Shown here: positions 50,701 to 59,326 of the stretch, piece after piece
How positions within the stretch are numbered: the first letter of the stretch is position 1
Layout of the letters: each line of letters begins with the position of its first letter
Source: a virus
Length of the DNA stretch: 59,327 nucleotides
Virus record (IMG/VR): IMGVR_UViG_3300027741_000070
Coordinates: 1 to 59,327 of that record
Strand: one strand, 5' to 3'
Program-made: the position numbers and the translations under genes
The notes under the pieces: generated by a model
The model's input: the letters and a program-made list of their open reading frames with translations, nothing else
Database searches by the model: none
What the model was told of the DNA's origin: nothing

Positions 50701-52327
50701 CGGCCTTGCGGGTAACGTTGATGCCGGGGTTTGTTACTTCATAGCCTTCGGCAGTAGTTTCCCCGGTCTGGCGGGTAACAGGCGAAGCATAAAAGTACGG
50801 CGTCGTCCCATCTAAGTGAGGAGCAATGCGGTCCTCTTCTTTGATGAAGCTAAATTGTGGAGCTTCTTCAGTTCCGGTGTTAACAATCTCGCCGCGACGG
50901 ATAAGCTCATTGGCTACAGCAGTTGCATCACCCTCGTGTGCAACATCATCGCCCGTTTGTTTGTTGATGTAATCCAAACCAAACGGCTTGTCTTTTTCAG
51001 CCTTTGACAAGAAGTTGTTTGCTTCAGCAGAAACCGTTTCTCCGGGAAGATTGCTGCCAAGCGGGTGTGCAATTTCAGCAACATCTGGGATGGCTTGCTC
51101 TTTTTCTTTTTCTGCCTGCGCCCGCTCTTCCATGACCTTTTGTGCGCGTTGGGCCTGAAGTGCGTTGATACCACCAGCACCACCACCCATAAGGGCGCCC
51201 ATAGCACCAGCCATACCAGCGGCAGCACCAACGCCTTGCATCGGGTCTTGTTGACCCGGCATGAAAATGTTTCCAAGGTACTGACCGCCGCCTTCTTCAC
51301 CCGCCTCAGAAAAGCCTTCACCAAAAAAACTTTTGGCAGTTTGTTTGCCAAATTGAGATGCGCTCTTGCCTAAAGTCTTGCCTGCCGCCCCAGCAACAAG
51401 TTGCTCTAAAGAGTGACCGCCGGGAACAGCGTATTGCGCTACAAGACTTAAAGCGGTGGCCGGAAGAAGAGAGCCACTTGCTGCGCCTTCAGCAACAATT
51501 CTGCGAGCATCCTCTGGGCTTGCACCTTCTTTGATGGCAGCTTGATACTCTGGAGTTTCGGCAAGTTTGCCCCCATCCATCTCCATGACGGAGTTGAAGT
51601 TTTGATTGGCTACGCTTGCACCTTGCATAGTAGCGCCACCAACAACCGTCTTGATTGTTTCTGGACCACCAAGGAACTTCATGCCTTTCTCGCCAAGAAT
51701 CTTGGCTGCGCGCTCTCCAGCGGCTTCGGCCAGTTTGGGTGCTACAGCTTTGCCAACTTTGGCAAGGCCGGTTCCCAAAAGCCTACCGCCAACAATTGAA
51801 GACAAGGCTTCCGGCCCATAGCTTGCTAAAAGTTCTGGGGTTGTGAGGGTTTCTCTGGCGGCAATCCCGGCCTCATCTAAAAGAGATGTTGACTCTTCAA
51901 GTTTCTTGGCAAGATTTTTTTGTGCTGCCTTGGATTGCTCTGAATACAAGTCTTTTTGAACATCTCGCAGAAACTTGGCATTTCCTCTCGAAATACCAAG
52001 TTTTCCAATGTCTTCAGAATATTCGGGGGCAACACCTTTCAACAAACTGGCTATTCCTTTATCGGCGCCAGTCAATCTTCCAAAAGTATCGGTTGGAGTA
52101 AATTCTGCAAATGTTTCAACAAGACTAGGAATAATTCCAGCCGTACCCACGGCAACGTCACGCAGACCGGCACCGAACGTGTATGGCTTTTTAGGAATTT
52201 CAGGCGCGGGCAGATTGATGTTTTTTGATTTAGCAATCTGACTGACGTAATCATCCACCAGATTAACTGGTACGTCGTCAGGAATACTAACCGGACCTAA
52301 TCCGGGAACATCAATATTTACAGGCAT
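44705..52327 (-). CDS. Giant polyvalent ejection protein with zincin and ADP-ribosyltransferase-like domains, 2540 aa
   Basis: A 2540-residue polyvalent protein probably packaged and injected with the DNA. In order: N-terminal helices with a Gly/Ala-rich membrane-like part (about 370-390); a zinc metallopeptidase with GHETVHAL (HETVH at 792-796) and EEAIADAFGDW; a module with VEEVQSDWAQSGR (about 1172); an ADP-ribosyltransferase-like domain starting FYHGS (Tyr 1442) and ending FSPKQIKAAFGN.G; an LPD38-like helical region with ARVNTQYNPIFGIVNFLRD (about 2020-2040); a hydrophobic stretch near 2226; a basic tail. Known polyvalent proteins protect phage DNA or modify host targets. It is last in the late cluster. 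Confidence 0.85.
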   Translation of the reverse strand: MPVNIDVPGLGPVSIPDDVPVNLVDDYVSQIAKSKNINLPAPEIPKKPYTFGAGLRDVAVGTAGIIPSLVETFAEFTPTDTFGRLTGADKGIASLLKGVAPEYSEDIGKLGISRGNAKFLRDVQKDLYSEQSKAAQKNLAKKLEESTSLLDEAGIAARETLTTPELLASYGPEALSSIVGGRLLGTGLAKVGKAVAPKLAEAAGERAAKILGEKGMKFLGGPETIKTVVGGATMQGASVANQNFNSVMEMDGGKLAETPEYQAAIKEGASPEDARRIVAEGAASGSLLPATALSLVAQYAVPGGHSLEQLVAGAAGKTLGKSASQFGKQTAKSFFGEGFSEAGEEGGGQYLGNIFMPGQQDPMQGVGAAAGMAGAMGALMGGGAGGINALQAQRAQKVMEERAQAEKEKEQAIPDVAEIAHPLGSNLPGETVSAEANNFLSKAEKDKPFGLDYINKQTGDDVAHEGDATAVANELIRRGEIVNTGTEEAPQFSFIKEEDRIAPHLDGTTPYFYASPVTRQTGETTAEGYEVTNPGINVTRKAATPEEAENIKTQMDARVERMTGEIDKKIESQNEIISAVSENLNIAIASDMSDEKLSEEHDNAAAKIAEAQQQIEQLNQEREKIATPTEVKPINEKKGEESGYEVRQYRPGKTAKTVVPFATREEAEKFIAENASLEQQQAIYQDEAPHREGLRKAQKDLFAPEETPTEEGAETTFEPQATPEMQQKVQEVTSRLRGTLDQMGLQNIGLNISNKLTSMVNGQMTPVDGYYLNRVIHASLDNTRGVLATFGHETVHALRELGMFSDKEWDILTRKAKSEWIKKYRTEERYGHLSEEEQIEEAIADAFGDWMGGDYKPTGAIQGLLNRMKMFLESMGSTLRGQGFDSTEKVFQRALKGELKGARAEQKAEGVKHALSLEDYNNLSPEAQRVMAEDFLYSPLNRLVVNAPNKLENQSAGVWRQWFNANANQAGGKEGEYFWTGLDEWLMSQGKNKVSQKQIVDYLQAFDNPRDVVYESAGRPEIGVIDVTDQMPEQVDPNGKPVEGAYEFVVNIGGQDFSFIAYKFDRNYYPFDLYDVNNELIDSFEDIEDIKQELAYEANESLGANGNSKFSEWTLDGGDNYREIPVVLSGPAAKNIAFNYYNSHFPDANVLYHLRTNDRQDVLGNNVLFVEEVQSDWAQSGRDVGFVLRDEKEEAQRIEKEKEKINLQIEQLQYEEGRINDYLIEAEYARKKVPDFEEKADMRSELRNKITELYKKIEELPVQKVPAGPYVQDTGKWVELAAKRIIAMAVSGGYDKVAFINPAQAHYRFPEKSDGGSTKEGFENFYGKILPNKLNSLLKKYGSQVEVVELPVVGDATKWATDNETSQQLGFSVTPELVKSVRQNGFPRHALPMTVLAQGKRKPSLNANGSQIYPTKDGIRNFWRWFGDGQLVDKEGRPRLFYHGSTRNIEAFKTGTADAIFFSPSPIPADTFINYKAEELGEDRNKGVVYPVYLNPKNVFDYENEEQVNRLVDEVMKGANIKIFQNIRKVILHPYYSVKVPSEGGGTEEEFYVAPESIIEPKKYSKEGLRQRLMSGAWPVFETGEVIDAIKRLGFDGFFITEATKGQFYKNVAVFSPKQIKAAFGNNGEFGLGSDKIQFALPQNVLGQPATLPTWTEPTDSKTDDAIFQIQDKMVDVKRVVQEITKAAGKILDKWNPYLQEELYHGRTAQQTERFLRTELRPLLLDLSKHNISIPEFEEFLHNRHAEERNKQIASINPAMPDAGSGIATQTARNYLNAIPPARRRLLDSIAKRVDDINRDTRQVLVDSGLELPQTIASWEQTYPHYVPLFREDADYVTTSGYGVGQGFNIRGDFSKRAMGSNRGVVQIFANIVMQRERAIIRAEKNRVAQSVYGLAVQNPNKDFWLPIDPEAIKDVSKVQNELLNLGISPNDIQNIFQQPTRKVIDHKTGLVTNKIDPYVLNSPNILATRINGRNHYLLFNSNDPRAKRMVSALKNLDADELGRVMSIMGGISRWFARVNTQYNPIFGIVNFLRDIEGATLNLSTTPIADKVKDVMSVENLNGALGAIWKVSRAERDKGTMPASQWAKLWQELQEEGGQTGYRSMYSSTEERADAIKTEIKSIDGTGVMPKLRALGDFLSDYNTSMENAVRLTAYKAALDKGLSKQQAASVAKNITVNFNRKGNIATQMGALYAFFNASVQGNARILETLRGPMAKKIIYGGLLLGIVQALALAAAGFDEDEPPEFLKERNIVIPVGGKKYISIPMPLGYNVIPNVSRNIMEWCLSGFRDTGKHITGIFGSVIDTFNPIGGGGWSLQTVAPTALDPFAALAENKDSFGRPIYKPELNATDPTPGYLRTKDTATAWSKWMAEFLNKASGGTKYKPGGINWTPDQIDYVIGQIGGGVAREIGKGAQAVSSISTGEELAPYKIPLVGRFYGNAESNAAQMQRYYDNITRLNEHENEIKGRRKNHEPVFEYIKENPEAKLVPISNSIENNIKELRQQKKRLTERGANPEQIKRINDRIIAQMKRLNEQVKKLRD

Positions 52328-52340
52328 TTAAACACCCATG

Positions 52341-52356
52341 AAGTGTTTTAACACTT
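52341..52356. repeat. Palindrome at the head of the giant gene
   Basis: AAGTGTT-TT-AACACTT, seven-base arms around TT, in the 28-base gap before the 2540-codon gene and at the stop of the 586-residue gene. It could be a small terminator or operator. It shares TAACACTT with the palindrome at 37081. Confidence 0.4.
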
Positions 52357-54116
52357 TAACCTAAACCGGCCATTGCTTTCAAGTTCGGGGTAATGCCGTA
52401 ATACAACTCAAGCTCTTGACGCATACGTTGCTCTTCAACTTTACGGGCAGTTGGTGATAGTTCCGAAAGTTTGGCTTGACGGTCCGTATACCATTCCGGG
52501 AATCCGTTCTTGCTCGTGTCTTGCATCATGTTTGTTGTCTTTGTTGCAACCACATCAAGAGCCTTAAGCAGGCGGTCAGATGCGCGCGTTTCTCCAGCTT
52601 GCTTAAGAGCCGCTTCACGCTCTTTGCGGCGTTCATCAATATCAGCAGCGCGAACTGCAATTTCCCTGTTCGTAGCGCCAATTGATTGACGGTGGAAGTC
52701 TGCTGTATCTCTTGCTTGTGCAGCGGTAAGGCCGAGAGCAACCGCTTGCCTGTTAGCCTCAACACCATTTCTATGAGCATCTTGGCTGGAGTTGTAGAGT
52801 TGATTGGACAGACCAATAAGTCCGGCATTCTCTGCGCGTTGAGCGGCTTTGAACTTGAACCGCGACTCTTCCAATTGGTTTTTGGCTTCTTCGTCGGCGG
52901 CTTTAGCCTTTTGATGGTATTCAAATCCTTTTAGTGCGCCCTCCGCTGCTGCTTGAAGCGGATTTAATTTTGCTGATGTTGCCATCCCCAAACCGGCATT
53001 AATCAAAAAATTAGGTAAGTAATTTTTTTGATTTTCTTCAATTTTCTTTTGGCGCGCTTGAATAAATGGTTCATAACCCGCAACAGCACTTTCTCCTAAT
53101 TGACTTTTGGCAAAATCAATAGCCTGCTGCTGTGTCATTGCTTCTGGAACCGCCTGTTGTGCGGTTGCCCAACTTGGAATCGCATACGGGTCAGCAACTA
53201 CGTTGCCAGCCTTAAAGTGCTTGACCTCACCGCCGGCGGCATAGCCTTCTAAGTAGTCATGGATTTCGCTGGACAGGCCTGCCAGACCGCCTTTGGCAAA
53301 GTGGTGGGTGTACATTAAGTTTCCACTCATGTGACCACGCGGGTCGCGCATCAGGCGGGCATCGATTGAAGAGTCATCATCAAGACGACGACCATAAGAT
53401 GCCCCTAATGCAGCACCATGAGGGGTCGGGTTGATGTTAGCCATCAAACGATTCTTTTCATCGTTATAGCCAACGTCATAGCCCGTTATACCACTATATC
53501 CGGGCGCATGAATGCCTTGAATGCCAGCACTCAAACGACCTTTACCTATTGGATAAGAACCGCCAATCCGGCCTGTCACGTTACTTTGCGAAGGAACGCC
53601 ATCGCCCATACGGTTGTATGCGGCGCTCAAATCCATGCTGCCAGCACCAACCGGAATTGACGGGTTGATTCCTGCTGATTGCATCCCCTTGCCTTCATAC
53701 ATATGGGGTCGCAGATACTCTTGGATTGCATCTTCAAGACTGCCGCCTTCGGCCAAAGCAACAACGCCGCCGTCATAGAATTGTTGCGGTTGTTGTTGTG
53801 CAGCTTCCATCATCGGGGCTTGACTCAGTTGCATACCTTCCGGCGGGGGAACTGAGCCAATTCCCATAGCTTCAGGTAGTTGTTGCGGTTGTTGCCGCAT
53901 TTTTTGAGTGTCTTTTTGCAACAATTCTTCAATGATTGATGTTTTTGTCGGCTGGCCTTGATTTGCAGCAGCATACTTTTCGCGCATTTCTTCCCGGCGC
54001 AGCTTTTCGCTGGCCACCAAATATTCGGGAAAATCACCAGTAGGGTTCTTAAGATACTGAGTAAGTTCAGTATCCGGCGCACCCTTCAGAAGTTTTGATG
54101 CTTTGATAAGGTTCAT
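52356..54116 (-). CDS. Internal virion protein candidate, 586 aa
   Basis: N-terminal helical segment (LIKASKLLKGAPDTELTQYL), Gln/Pro linkers, three GG motifs (VALAEGGSLED, HHFAKGGLAG, GYAAGGEVKHF) and a beta-rich block (about 160-270, with DLSAAYNRMG, GSYPIG, LMANINPTPHG, LGASYGRRL) resembling short outer-membrane-like strands. Then a long coiled coil (about 390-540). Probably an ejected protein that spans or contacts the envelope. No enzyme motif recognised. Confidence 0.75.
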   Translation of the reverse strand: MNLIKASKLLKGAPDTELTQYLKNPTGDFPEYLVASEKLRREEMREKYAAANQGQPTKTSIIEELLQKDTQKMRQQPQQLPEAMGIGSVPPPEGMQLSQAPMMEAAQQQPQQFYDGGVVALAEGGSLEDAIQEYLRPHMYEGKGMQSAGINPSIPVGAGSMDLSAAYNRMGDGVPSQSNVTGRIGGSYPIGKGRLSAGIQGIHAPGYSGITGYDVGYNDEKNRLMANINPTPHGAALGASYGRRLDDDSSIDARLMRDPRGHMSGNLMYTHHFAKGGLAGLSSEIHDYLEGYAAGGEVKHFKAGNVVADPYAIPSWATAQQAVPEAMTQQQAIDFAKSQLGESAVAGYEPFIQARQKKIEENQKNYLPNFLINAGLGMATSAKLNPLQAAAEGALKGFEYHQKAKAADEEAKNQLEESRFKFKAAQRAENAGLIGLSNQLYNSSQDAHRNGVEANRQAVALGLTAAQARDTADFHRQSIGATNREIAVRAADIDERRKEREAALKQAGETRASDRLLKALDVVATKTTNMMQDTSKNGFPEWYTDRQAKLSELSPTARKVEEQRMRQELELYYGITPNLKAMAGLG

Positions 54117-54120
54117 GTTA

Positions 54121-55134
54121 CTAGCCTCTTAGATATGCGCCAAGACCGGCAATCCCCAAACCGCCCAACTGTTGTAGGGATGATGGCGTCGGGGTATAGC
54201 TAACAGTACGAGAACCAAGCGCACCTGAATTACCGCGCAGAAGGTCGCTATAGAACTGAAGCTGACTCTTTTCCCAGTCACGCTTTTCCATTGCTTGTTG
54301 GTAATCAACGTCACGTTGCTTCTGTTCCAATGCCTGCTGTTCTGTACCCACCGCACCTTGAGCTTTGAGGCGGTCAAGGTTGGCTTGTTGTTCAGCAGAA
54401 CCAAGTTTGCCCATCAATTCAGAACCAGCCAGACCTTGCTGAAGACCCTGCATACCCAGAGTGCCAAGGTACTGTTGTTGTTTCTGAGCCGCATCAAACG
54501 CGCTTTGATAGCCTTTACCAAGGATGTCACCAACCATCTGATTGGCATTACGCTCACGTTCAGCAGACATTAGGGCTTGACGGCTACCGCCAAATGCCCC
54601 GCCCCTCATGCTTTGAATAGCATCATTGCGCTTTGCATAATCGGCTTGAAGATTGGCTTCACGAATCTGCGGATTCAAGGCGCCTTGAATGTAGTCCGAC
54701 ATATAGTTTTGAGTCGGACCAAAAGCAGCATTTAAACCACGCTCTGCGGTTCCGTATCCCAACAAATTGCCAATACCGGCGCCTTGGGTTGCTTGACCAA
54801 ATTGACCCGGAGTTTTAAGGCCCATCGTTTCATTAAACACTTGCTGTTGGTTGGGATTGAAACCAGCAACACGCTGACCTTGATACGGCTCATACTGTTT
54901 AATGCCCGTGACATTTCCAGAAGAATCTGTATTAAAAACATTCTTACCAGTTTGCTTCAGAAGCTCTGTGTAGTAAGGCTGTGCGTATGCAGGAAGGTTT
55001 GTTTGGCTAACATTTGAGGTTGTGGTAGATGGCTGGCTACCGCCACCACCTTGCGGCTTAATTCGCTTATCACCGACGTGCTTAAACGCCTCAATCGGAA
55101 GGTCTGGAATTTCTGCAAGTAGTGCGCGGCTCAT
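54121..55134 (-). CDS. Internal virion protein candidate, 337 aa
   Basis: Gln/Ala/Gly-rich helical protein. QGQRVAGFNPNQQQVFNETM, AAFGPTQNYMSDYIQGALNP, GGAFGGSRQALMSAERERN, then coiled coil (LEQKQRDVDYQQAMEKRDWEKSQ). This pattern is conserved in the ejection-protein region of many podoviruses. No catalytic motif. Confidence 0.75.
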   Translation of the reverse strand: MSRALLAEIPDLPIEAFKHVGDKRIKPQGGGGSQPSTTTSNVSQTNLPAYAQPYYTELLKQTGKNVFNTDSSGNVTGIKQYEPYQGQRVAGFNPNQQQVFNETMGLKTPGQFGQATQGAGIGNLLGYGTAERGLNAAFGPTQNYMSDYIQGALNPQIREANLQADYAKRNDAIQSMRGGAFGGSRQALMSAERERNANQMVGDILGKGYQSAFDAAQKQQQYLGTLGMQGLQQGLAGSELMGKLGSAEQQANLDRLKAQGAVGTEQQALEQKQRDVDYQQAMEKRDWEKSQLQFYSDLLRGNSGALGSRTVSYTPTPSSLQQLGGLGIAGLGAYLRG

Positions 55135-55538
55135 AAATCTTTCTCCACAATGACGTAACGACGCTCAAAGTTAAACAGTCGCTTCCACAACCGTTCTATT
55201 GATTCACGTGCTGCGCCTTGAATTTTTGAAGCTCCATTGAACTTACACCAATCAGTAAGCTCTTTAAACATATCTTTATTGGCTATCAGCCTTCCACCAA
55301 TACTTGTGACATATGCAACTCGATAGTTGGGATAGTCAATAAACTGAACTGTTGCCGCGCCTTTGATGGCGTTTTCTTCTACTGCTACTAATAAAATCTG
55401 TTCGCCGCGCAGAATCATTACTTTCATATGGTCGGCATTATATTCGCCACAACCATATTGAAGTGCATCTTTAATGAATCCAACTACATCAGGCCATACC
55501 TGATGGATGTACTGCGGTGGAACCTGTTCTACTTTCAT
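55131..55538 (-). CDS. GNAT-fold-like virion-associated protein, 135 aa
   Basis: ILLVAVEENAIKGAATVQFI, YVTSIGGRL, F.ELTDWCKFNGASKIQGAA, RLWKRLFNFERRYVIVEKDL follow the strand order of acetyltransferases but lack a clear acetyl-CoA R/Q..G.G/A loop. T7 gp13, a core-assembly protein, has the same size and fold type. Four-base overlap with both neighbours. Confidence 0.65.
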   Translation of the reverse strand: MKVEQVPPQYIHQVWPDVVGFIKDALQYGCGEYNADHMKVMILRGEQILLVAVEENAIKGAATVQFIDYPNYRVAYVTSIGGRLIANKDMFKELTDWCKFNGASKIQGAARESIERLWKRLFNFERRYVIVEKDL

Positions 55539-56722
55539 GCCGGAAGATATTTCTTCGGGTTAATTTGTTTGCCTTGCTGAGTCGTTCCGGTGCGGGCATG
55601 GCGAATCTTGTCCATCATACTGTATAAACGCTGTGCGCCAGCCTTAGTTGAACCGTTACCCAGATGCGATACAACATCGGCAGGCACAATAAATTCTCCG
55701 TCTGCCAGACGGGCGGGTTGCTTGCCTTCAATGGTTGCTGGAATCGAATCGCTCATGCCATCGCCGGGACCATCAAGGTAGCCACCACGGGCAAAGCTGG
55801 CTATACCACCAACAGATTTATTTAACATCGGCACACCGTACCTGCCTGATTGATACTCAGCGGGATTGCTATCTGGGTCTGGTGTTTCGTTTACATCACC
55901 ACCTTCAGCAAACAAACGCAATCCACTATCGGTATTAAGGTTTAATGTTGCGCGCGGGTCGTACGTGTCTTCTTTTTCTTGCGGCATCTTGGGCGGTTCA
56001 ATGCCAGCTAATCCCGCCATACCAAGTGGAAGACCAACCTTACCAGCAGCCATCAAATCAGCGTTGGGGCCGGTGCCACCAAGCGATTTAACAAACGCAT
56101 CACGACCAGCGGAGTTCCCAAGATTGGCAATACCCCGCCCCATTTGACCAAACGTGGGCGCCGCTTGGCTTGCCGCGCCAGCGGCTCCAGCATCTGGCAT
56201 AAAGGATGTGAGTTTGCCCATAGCGGAGGCGCTACTCATTGCATCAGCGCCGGGAATCACTGAACCACTTTCCATAGCTGTAGAAACAGTCGGTGTGGCA
56301 AGGCTATTGGCCCCAGCCGCACCAGAAGTTGCACCAGAGGCCGCGCCAGAGGCTCCAAGCGCATTGCCAATGCCAGCCCCACCATATCCACCCAAACCGC
56401 CCATAAGCGCGCCCATAAGCGGGTCTTTTCCGTTTAAAGCAGCGCCAGTAGCAGCACCAGCCATTACCGGGATAAGCATGGAAGTTCCACCAGTTAGCGG
56501 GGCGGCGACAGCGCCGACGATAGTCGGTAGTAGTGACTTAAAGAAACCACCAAGGTTAAACGCTTCAGGAAGTCCGGTATGCGGGTTATGAGTAAGATGA
56601 GTACCATTAATCGAAGCAATGCCATGAAGTGCCGACACTTCTTGCGGCGACATATGGACAAGCGTAGTGTCACCGTGGCGACCCATCGCTTCTAAATGTT
56701 TTGCTACTTCACGCATACTCAT
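55535..56722 (-). CDS. Structural/internal virion protein, 395 aa
   Basis: MSMREVAKHLEAMGRHGDTT, LVHMSPQEV..L, then Gly/Ala-rich hydrophobic sequence (about 60-130, membrane-active possible), then LRLFAEGGDVNE and IASFARGGYLDGPGDGMSDSIPA, RLADGEFIVPADVVSHLGNGS. The last block is a conserved phage domain of unknown function. Possibly an ejected, pore-related protein. Confidence 0.75.
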   Translation of the reverse strand: MSMREVAKHLEAMGRHGDTTLVHMSPQEVSALHGIASINGTHLTHNPHTGLPEAFNLGGFFKSLLPTIVGAVAAPLTGGTSMLIPVMAGAATGAALNGKDPLMGALMGGLGGYGGAGIGNALGASGAASGATSGAAGANSLATPTVSTAMESGSVIPGADAMSSASAMGKLTSFMPDAGAAGAASQAAPTFGQMGRGIANLGNSAGRDAFVKSLGGTGPNADLMAAGKVGLPLGMAGLAGIEPPKMPQEKEDTYDPRATLNLNTDSGLRLFAEGGDVNETPDPDSNPAEYQSGRYGVPMLNKSVGGIASFARGGYLDGPGDGMSDSIPATIEGKQPARLADGEFIVPADVVSHLGNGSTKAGAQRLYSMMDKIRHARTGTTQQGKQINPKKYLPA

Positions 56723-56752
56723 AGTTGTAACCTTTAAACGGTTTGTTGAATA

Positions 56753-57346
56753 TTAAGGTATTGCTGATACAAAAGAAAGAGTGGCAATTACTGATGCCGT
56801 AGTTGGTCGTGTTGGTGTTGTTTGCGCAGCGTATGTTTGCAGCGTTACCAATGCGTTGTTGGTAGACCAATAAATTTCAATATAGTCTGCGGCGGCTAAT
56901 TGAATGTAATAATTCCACGCACCGTTTGCCTGTCCAGCCTGCACTAAAGTGTTCCTCGTGGAACCAACTACATCAGTGCCATTCTTTCTCAACCAAACGC
57001 TAAGGCTTCGCGCCACAGAATCAGAGTTAAGAATTTGAGCAGACCATTGAAGGTTATAAATGCCCGGATAAGCCACAGTCATCCGTGAAGATGAAGCAAT
57101 TGATGTGGAGTTTTTGTAATCCACAACTTCCAAAGCAACTGCTGTAGCCGTATTAGCGGTAGCAGTCTGGGTTACTAAACTTTTCCACGCGCCATATGGA
57201 TTAACTACTTTGGTGCCATCCCAATACGCAAAATCAATCTGATTAAAATACAAGCGCAATGAGTTATCGCGCTGCTGTTGTTGGTCTTGGCTGTATGTCG
57301 TTGTCGGTATAGGTAGCGACGGAGCATTGAATTTTATAAGCCCCAT
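56753..57346 (-). CDS. C1q/TNF-like jelly-roll structural protein, 197 aa
   Basis: AYPGIYNLQWSAQILNSDSV, SVWLRKNGTDV.GSTR, AADYIEIYWST, ending ASVIATLSFVSAIP, the eight-strand pattern of C1q-like phage fibres/knobs. N-terminal part anchors (FNAPSLPIPTTTYSQDQQQQ). Probably a trimeric appendage next to the nozzle. The start abuts the nozzle stop. Confidence 0.8.
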   Translation of the reverse strand: MGLIKFNAPSLPIPTTTYSQDQQQQRDNSLRLYFNQIDFAYWDGTKVVNPYGAWKSLVTQTATANTATAVALEVVDYKNSTSIASSSRMTVAYPGIYNLQWSAQILNSDSVARSLSVWLRKNGTDVVGSTRNTLVQAGQANGAWNYYIQLAAADYIEIYWSTNNALVTLQTYAAQTTPTRPTTASVIATLSFVSAIP

Positions 57347-59326
57347 TTAACTTCTCCGGCCATCTTCTCGTGCGTCAAGACGCGGGAAACCTAGTTGCCA
57401 TTGAACGCCCAAAGTGTTTGAGCCAATCGTGAAGTTCATCTGACGGCCCCGCGCACGAATAAACACTTGGTTTGTGTACTGGTCAAACGTAGCGGTGGTA
57501 AGCGCCGTAGTAGTTACGTTCTGCGTTGTGGTCTGACCTTCTTCATTTGTGGTAGAACTAGCCGCACCGGGGAAGTTACGCACACCCACAGTCACATACG
57601 CAGTGGCATTTGCTACGGTTGAATTCAAAAAGTTAACGTCAGGGATAATCCGACGCATTAACATAAACTGATTGCCGTCACCAATATCAAAGTCAGCGGA
57701 TGTAATGTAAGAGTCTAAGGCCGCGCTGGTGCCAACTGGGCCTCCGGCATCAACACCAGTATCGTGCTGGTAAATCCAACCATCTTGAGCCGCGATAGGA
57801 TTAATTACATATCCTGCGTCAGTCCAATATGTACGGTTTAACGTACCAAAATACCAAATTTGTTCTTGGTAATTAAAGATTACATATCTATTAAGAGTGT
57901 TTGATGTGGCGTCAGCATATATCCACATCACTTCGTTAAACTCACCATTACCCCCGGCAACAAATAATGGAGCAAGCCGCTGGTTAACACCGGGGTCTTG
58001 ATAAATAAACTGACGTAGCGTACATGGCAAGGTATCAACACGACCATTGTATTGATAGAACTTATCAACGCCCATCCAATACACAACGTTGTTTGCGCCA
58101 ATTACAGAATTTGGCCCCATGATGCTGGTGTTGTTTGCGAGTTCTTGAAGACCAAAAATATCTGAGGTGCCAAGGAACTGTAATGAATTTACAGTGAAGT
58201 CTGTTAAAACAAGAATTTCTTGCCGAGTTCTGTATCCAGTAACAATTTTTGAGCCAGCGGCTACGCGCAAATCGCCAGCAGTGTTTGTTGCAGTCGGATA
58301 CCAATCTTGTGGTTGCGGACCGTTTACAGGGTCTACATTAGACCAACGGATAAGAAGTGGGTCGTATGTATTTGTTAAGTCAGTACATCCCAGAGCTAAC
58401 AAATGACCAGATGGCGCAAACAGTATTTGTCCCACTTGTCGTGGTACAGAAGTAGCACCAGCAACAGAAGATAACAAAACAGCCCTACTAGCAAATGAAC
58501 TGTCGTAAGGCCAAACAAAAATATTAGTACCGGCAGTGTCGTACAAAGACTGTCCGGTTGCATCTTTGATATTGAAATATAAGTCATTTATATAGCGGTC
58601 TTGGAACACCAGTCGAGCGGGTGACGCCACAGAAGAAGTCGAGGCATACCCCCATGCAGCCGTACCCCAAGTACCAGCGCCCCAACCATAGCCGCGTGAA
58701 ATGTCAGCAGCCCCAACGTGTATTTGGAACGCAGCAGAAATGCCTGTGCCCCCACCGGTTGCAGTTGTGGCTGTTGATGAAATGGTAATTAAAAAGCTAG
58801 TGCTATTTAATACGCTTTGAATCTGAAATTCTTTATTAAATGCGGAAGCTGCAACTCCACCAATCGTTCCGGCGACGCCACTAAAAGTAACAAAATCATT
58901 TACGTCGGCACCATTTCCATTTATAGAAACCAGAACGGTTGTATTTGTAAAAGATGCAGTAATTGTTGTGCTTGAAACTGTTTGAGAGGTGCTTACCGTA
59001 TAATTACCAACTCCGCCCGTTCCGGTTCCAAACGCAGTAATAGTTGTTCCAGAAACAACGCCGGTTCCAGAAATGGTCATGCCCAAATAAATGGTGCCAG
59101 AAAAAACGGCGGAAACAGTTAATGTCGCACCACTAATAGAACCCGTTACTACTGCCGTAGGATTTGTCGTAAAGCAGTTGTTTGTTGTTGGAGACGTAAT
59201 TGTTGTACGAATTGGCGTAATATCGTTAAGCGGCACACCACCAGAATAAATAGCAACATACTGTTTTGTGTTGGTTGAAACACCAACCAACTGGCTGCCA
59301 TCCGAAGCTGCGTATGGAAACAAAGA
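57347..59326 (-). CDS. Tail nozzle/DNA-stabilisation protein (P22 gp10-like), partial at 5' end, at least 659 aa
   Basis: Reads through the right edge ([11 protein letters not shown]...), so the start is outside. C-terminal [20 protein letters not shown], then [16 protein letters not shown] is the signature of P22 gp10-like nozzle proteins, and the beta-propeller-like middle has [28 protein letters not shown] and [24 protein letters not shown] beta module at about 58-125 is an insertion also found in the 822-residue fibre. It closes the tail channel. Confidence 0.85.
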   Translation of the reverse strand, partial: SLFPYAASDGSQLVGVSTNTKQYVAIYSGGVPLNDITPIRTTITSPTTNNCFTTNPTAVVTGSISGATLTVSAVFSGTIYLGMTISGTGVVSGTTITAFGTGTGGVGNYTVSTSQTVSSTTITASFTNTTVLVSINGNGADVNDFVTFSGVAGTIGGVAASAFNKEFQIQSVLNSTSFLITISSTATTATGGGTGISAAFQIHVGAADISRGYGWGAGTWGTAAWGYASTSSVASPARLVFQDRYINDLYFNIKDATGQSLYDTAGTNIFVWPYDSSFASRAVLLSSVAGATSVPRQVGQILFAPSGHLLALGCTDLTNTYDPLLIRWSNVDPVNGPQPQDWYPTATNTAGDLRVAAGSKIVTGYRTRQEILVLTDFTVNSLQFLGTSDIFGLQELANNTSIMGPNSVIGANNVVYWMGVDKFYQYNGRVDTLPCTLRQFIYQDPGVNQRLAPLFVAGGNGEFNEVMWIYADATSNTLNRYVIFNYQEQIWYFGTLNRTYWTDAGYVINPIAAQDGWIYQHDTGVDAGGPVGTSAALDSYITSADFDIGDGNQFMLMRRIIPDVNFLNSTVANATAYVTVGVRNFPGAASSTTNEEGQTTTQNVTTTALTTATFDQYTNQVFIRARGRQMNFTIGSNTLGVQWQLGFPRLDAREDGRRS

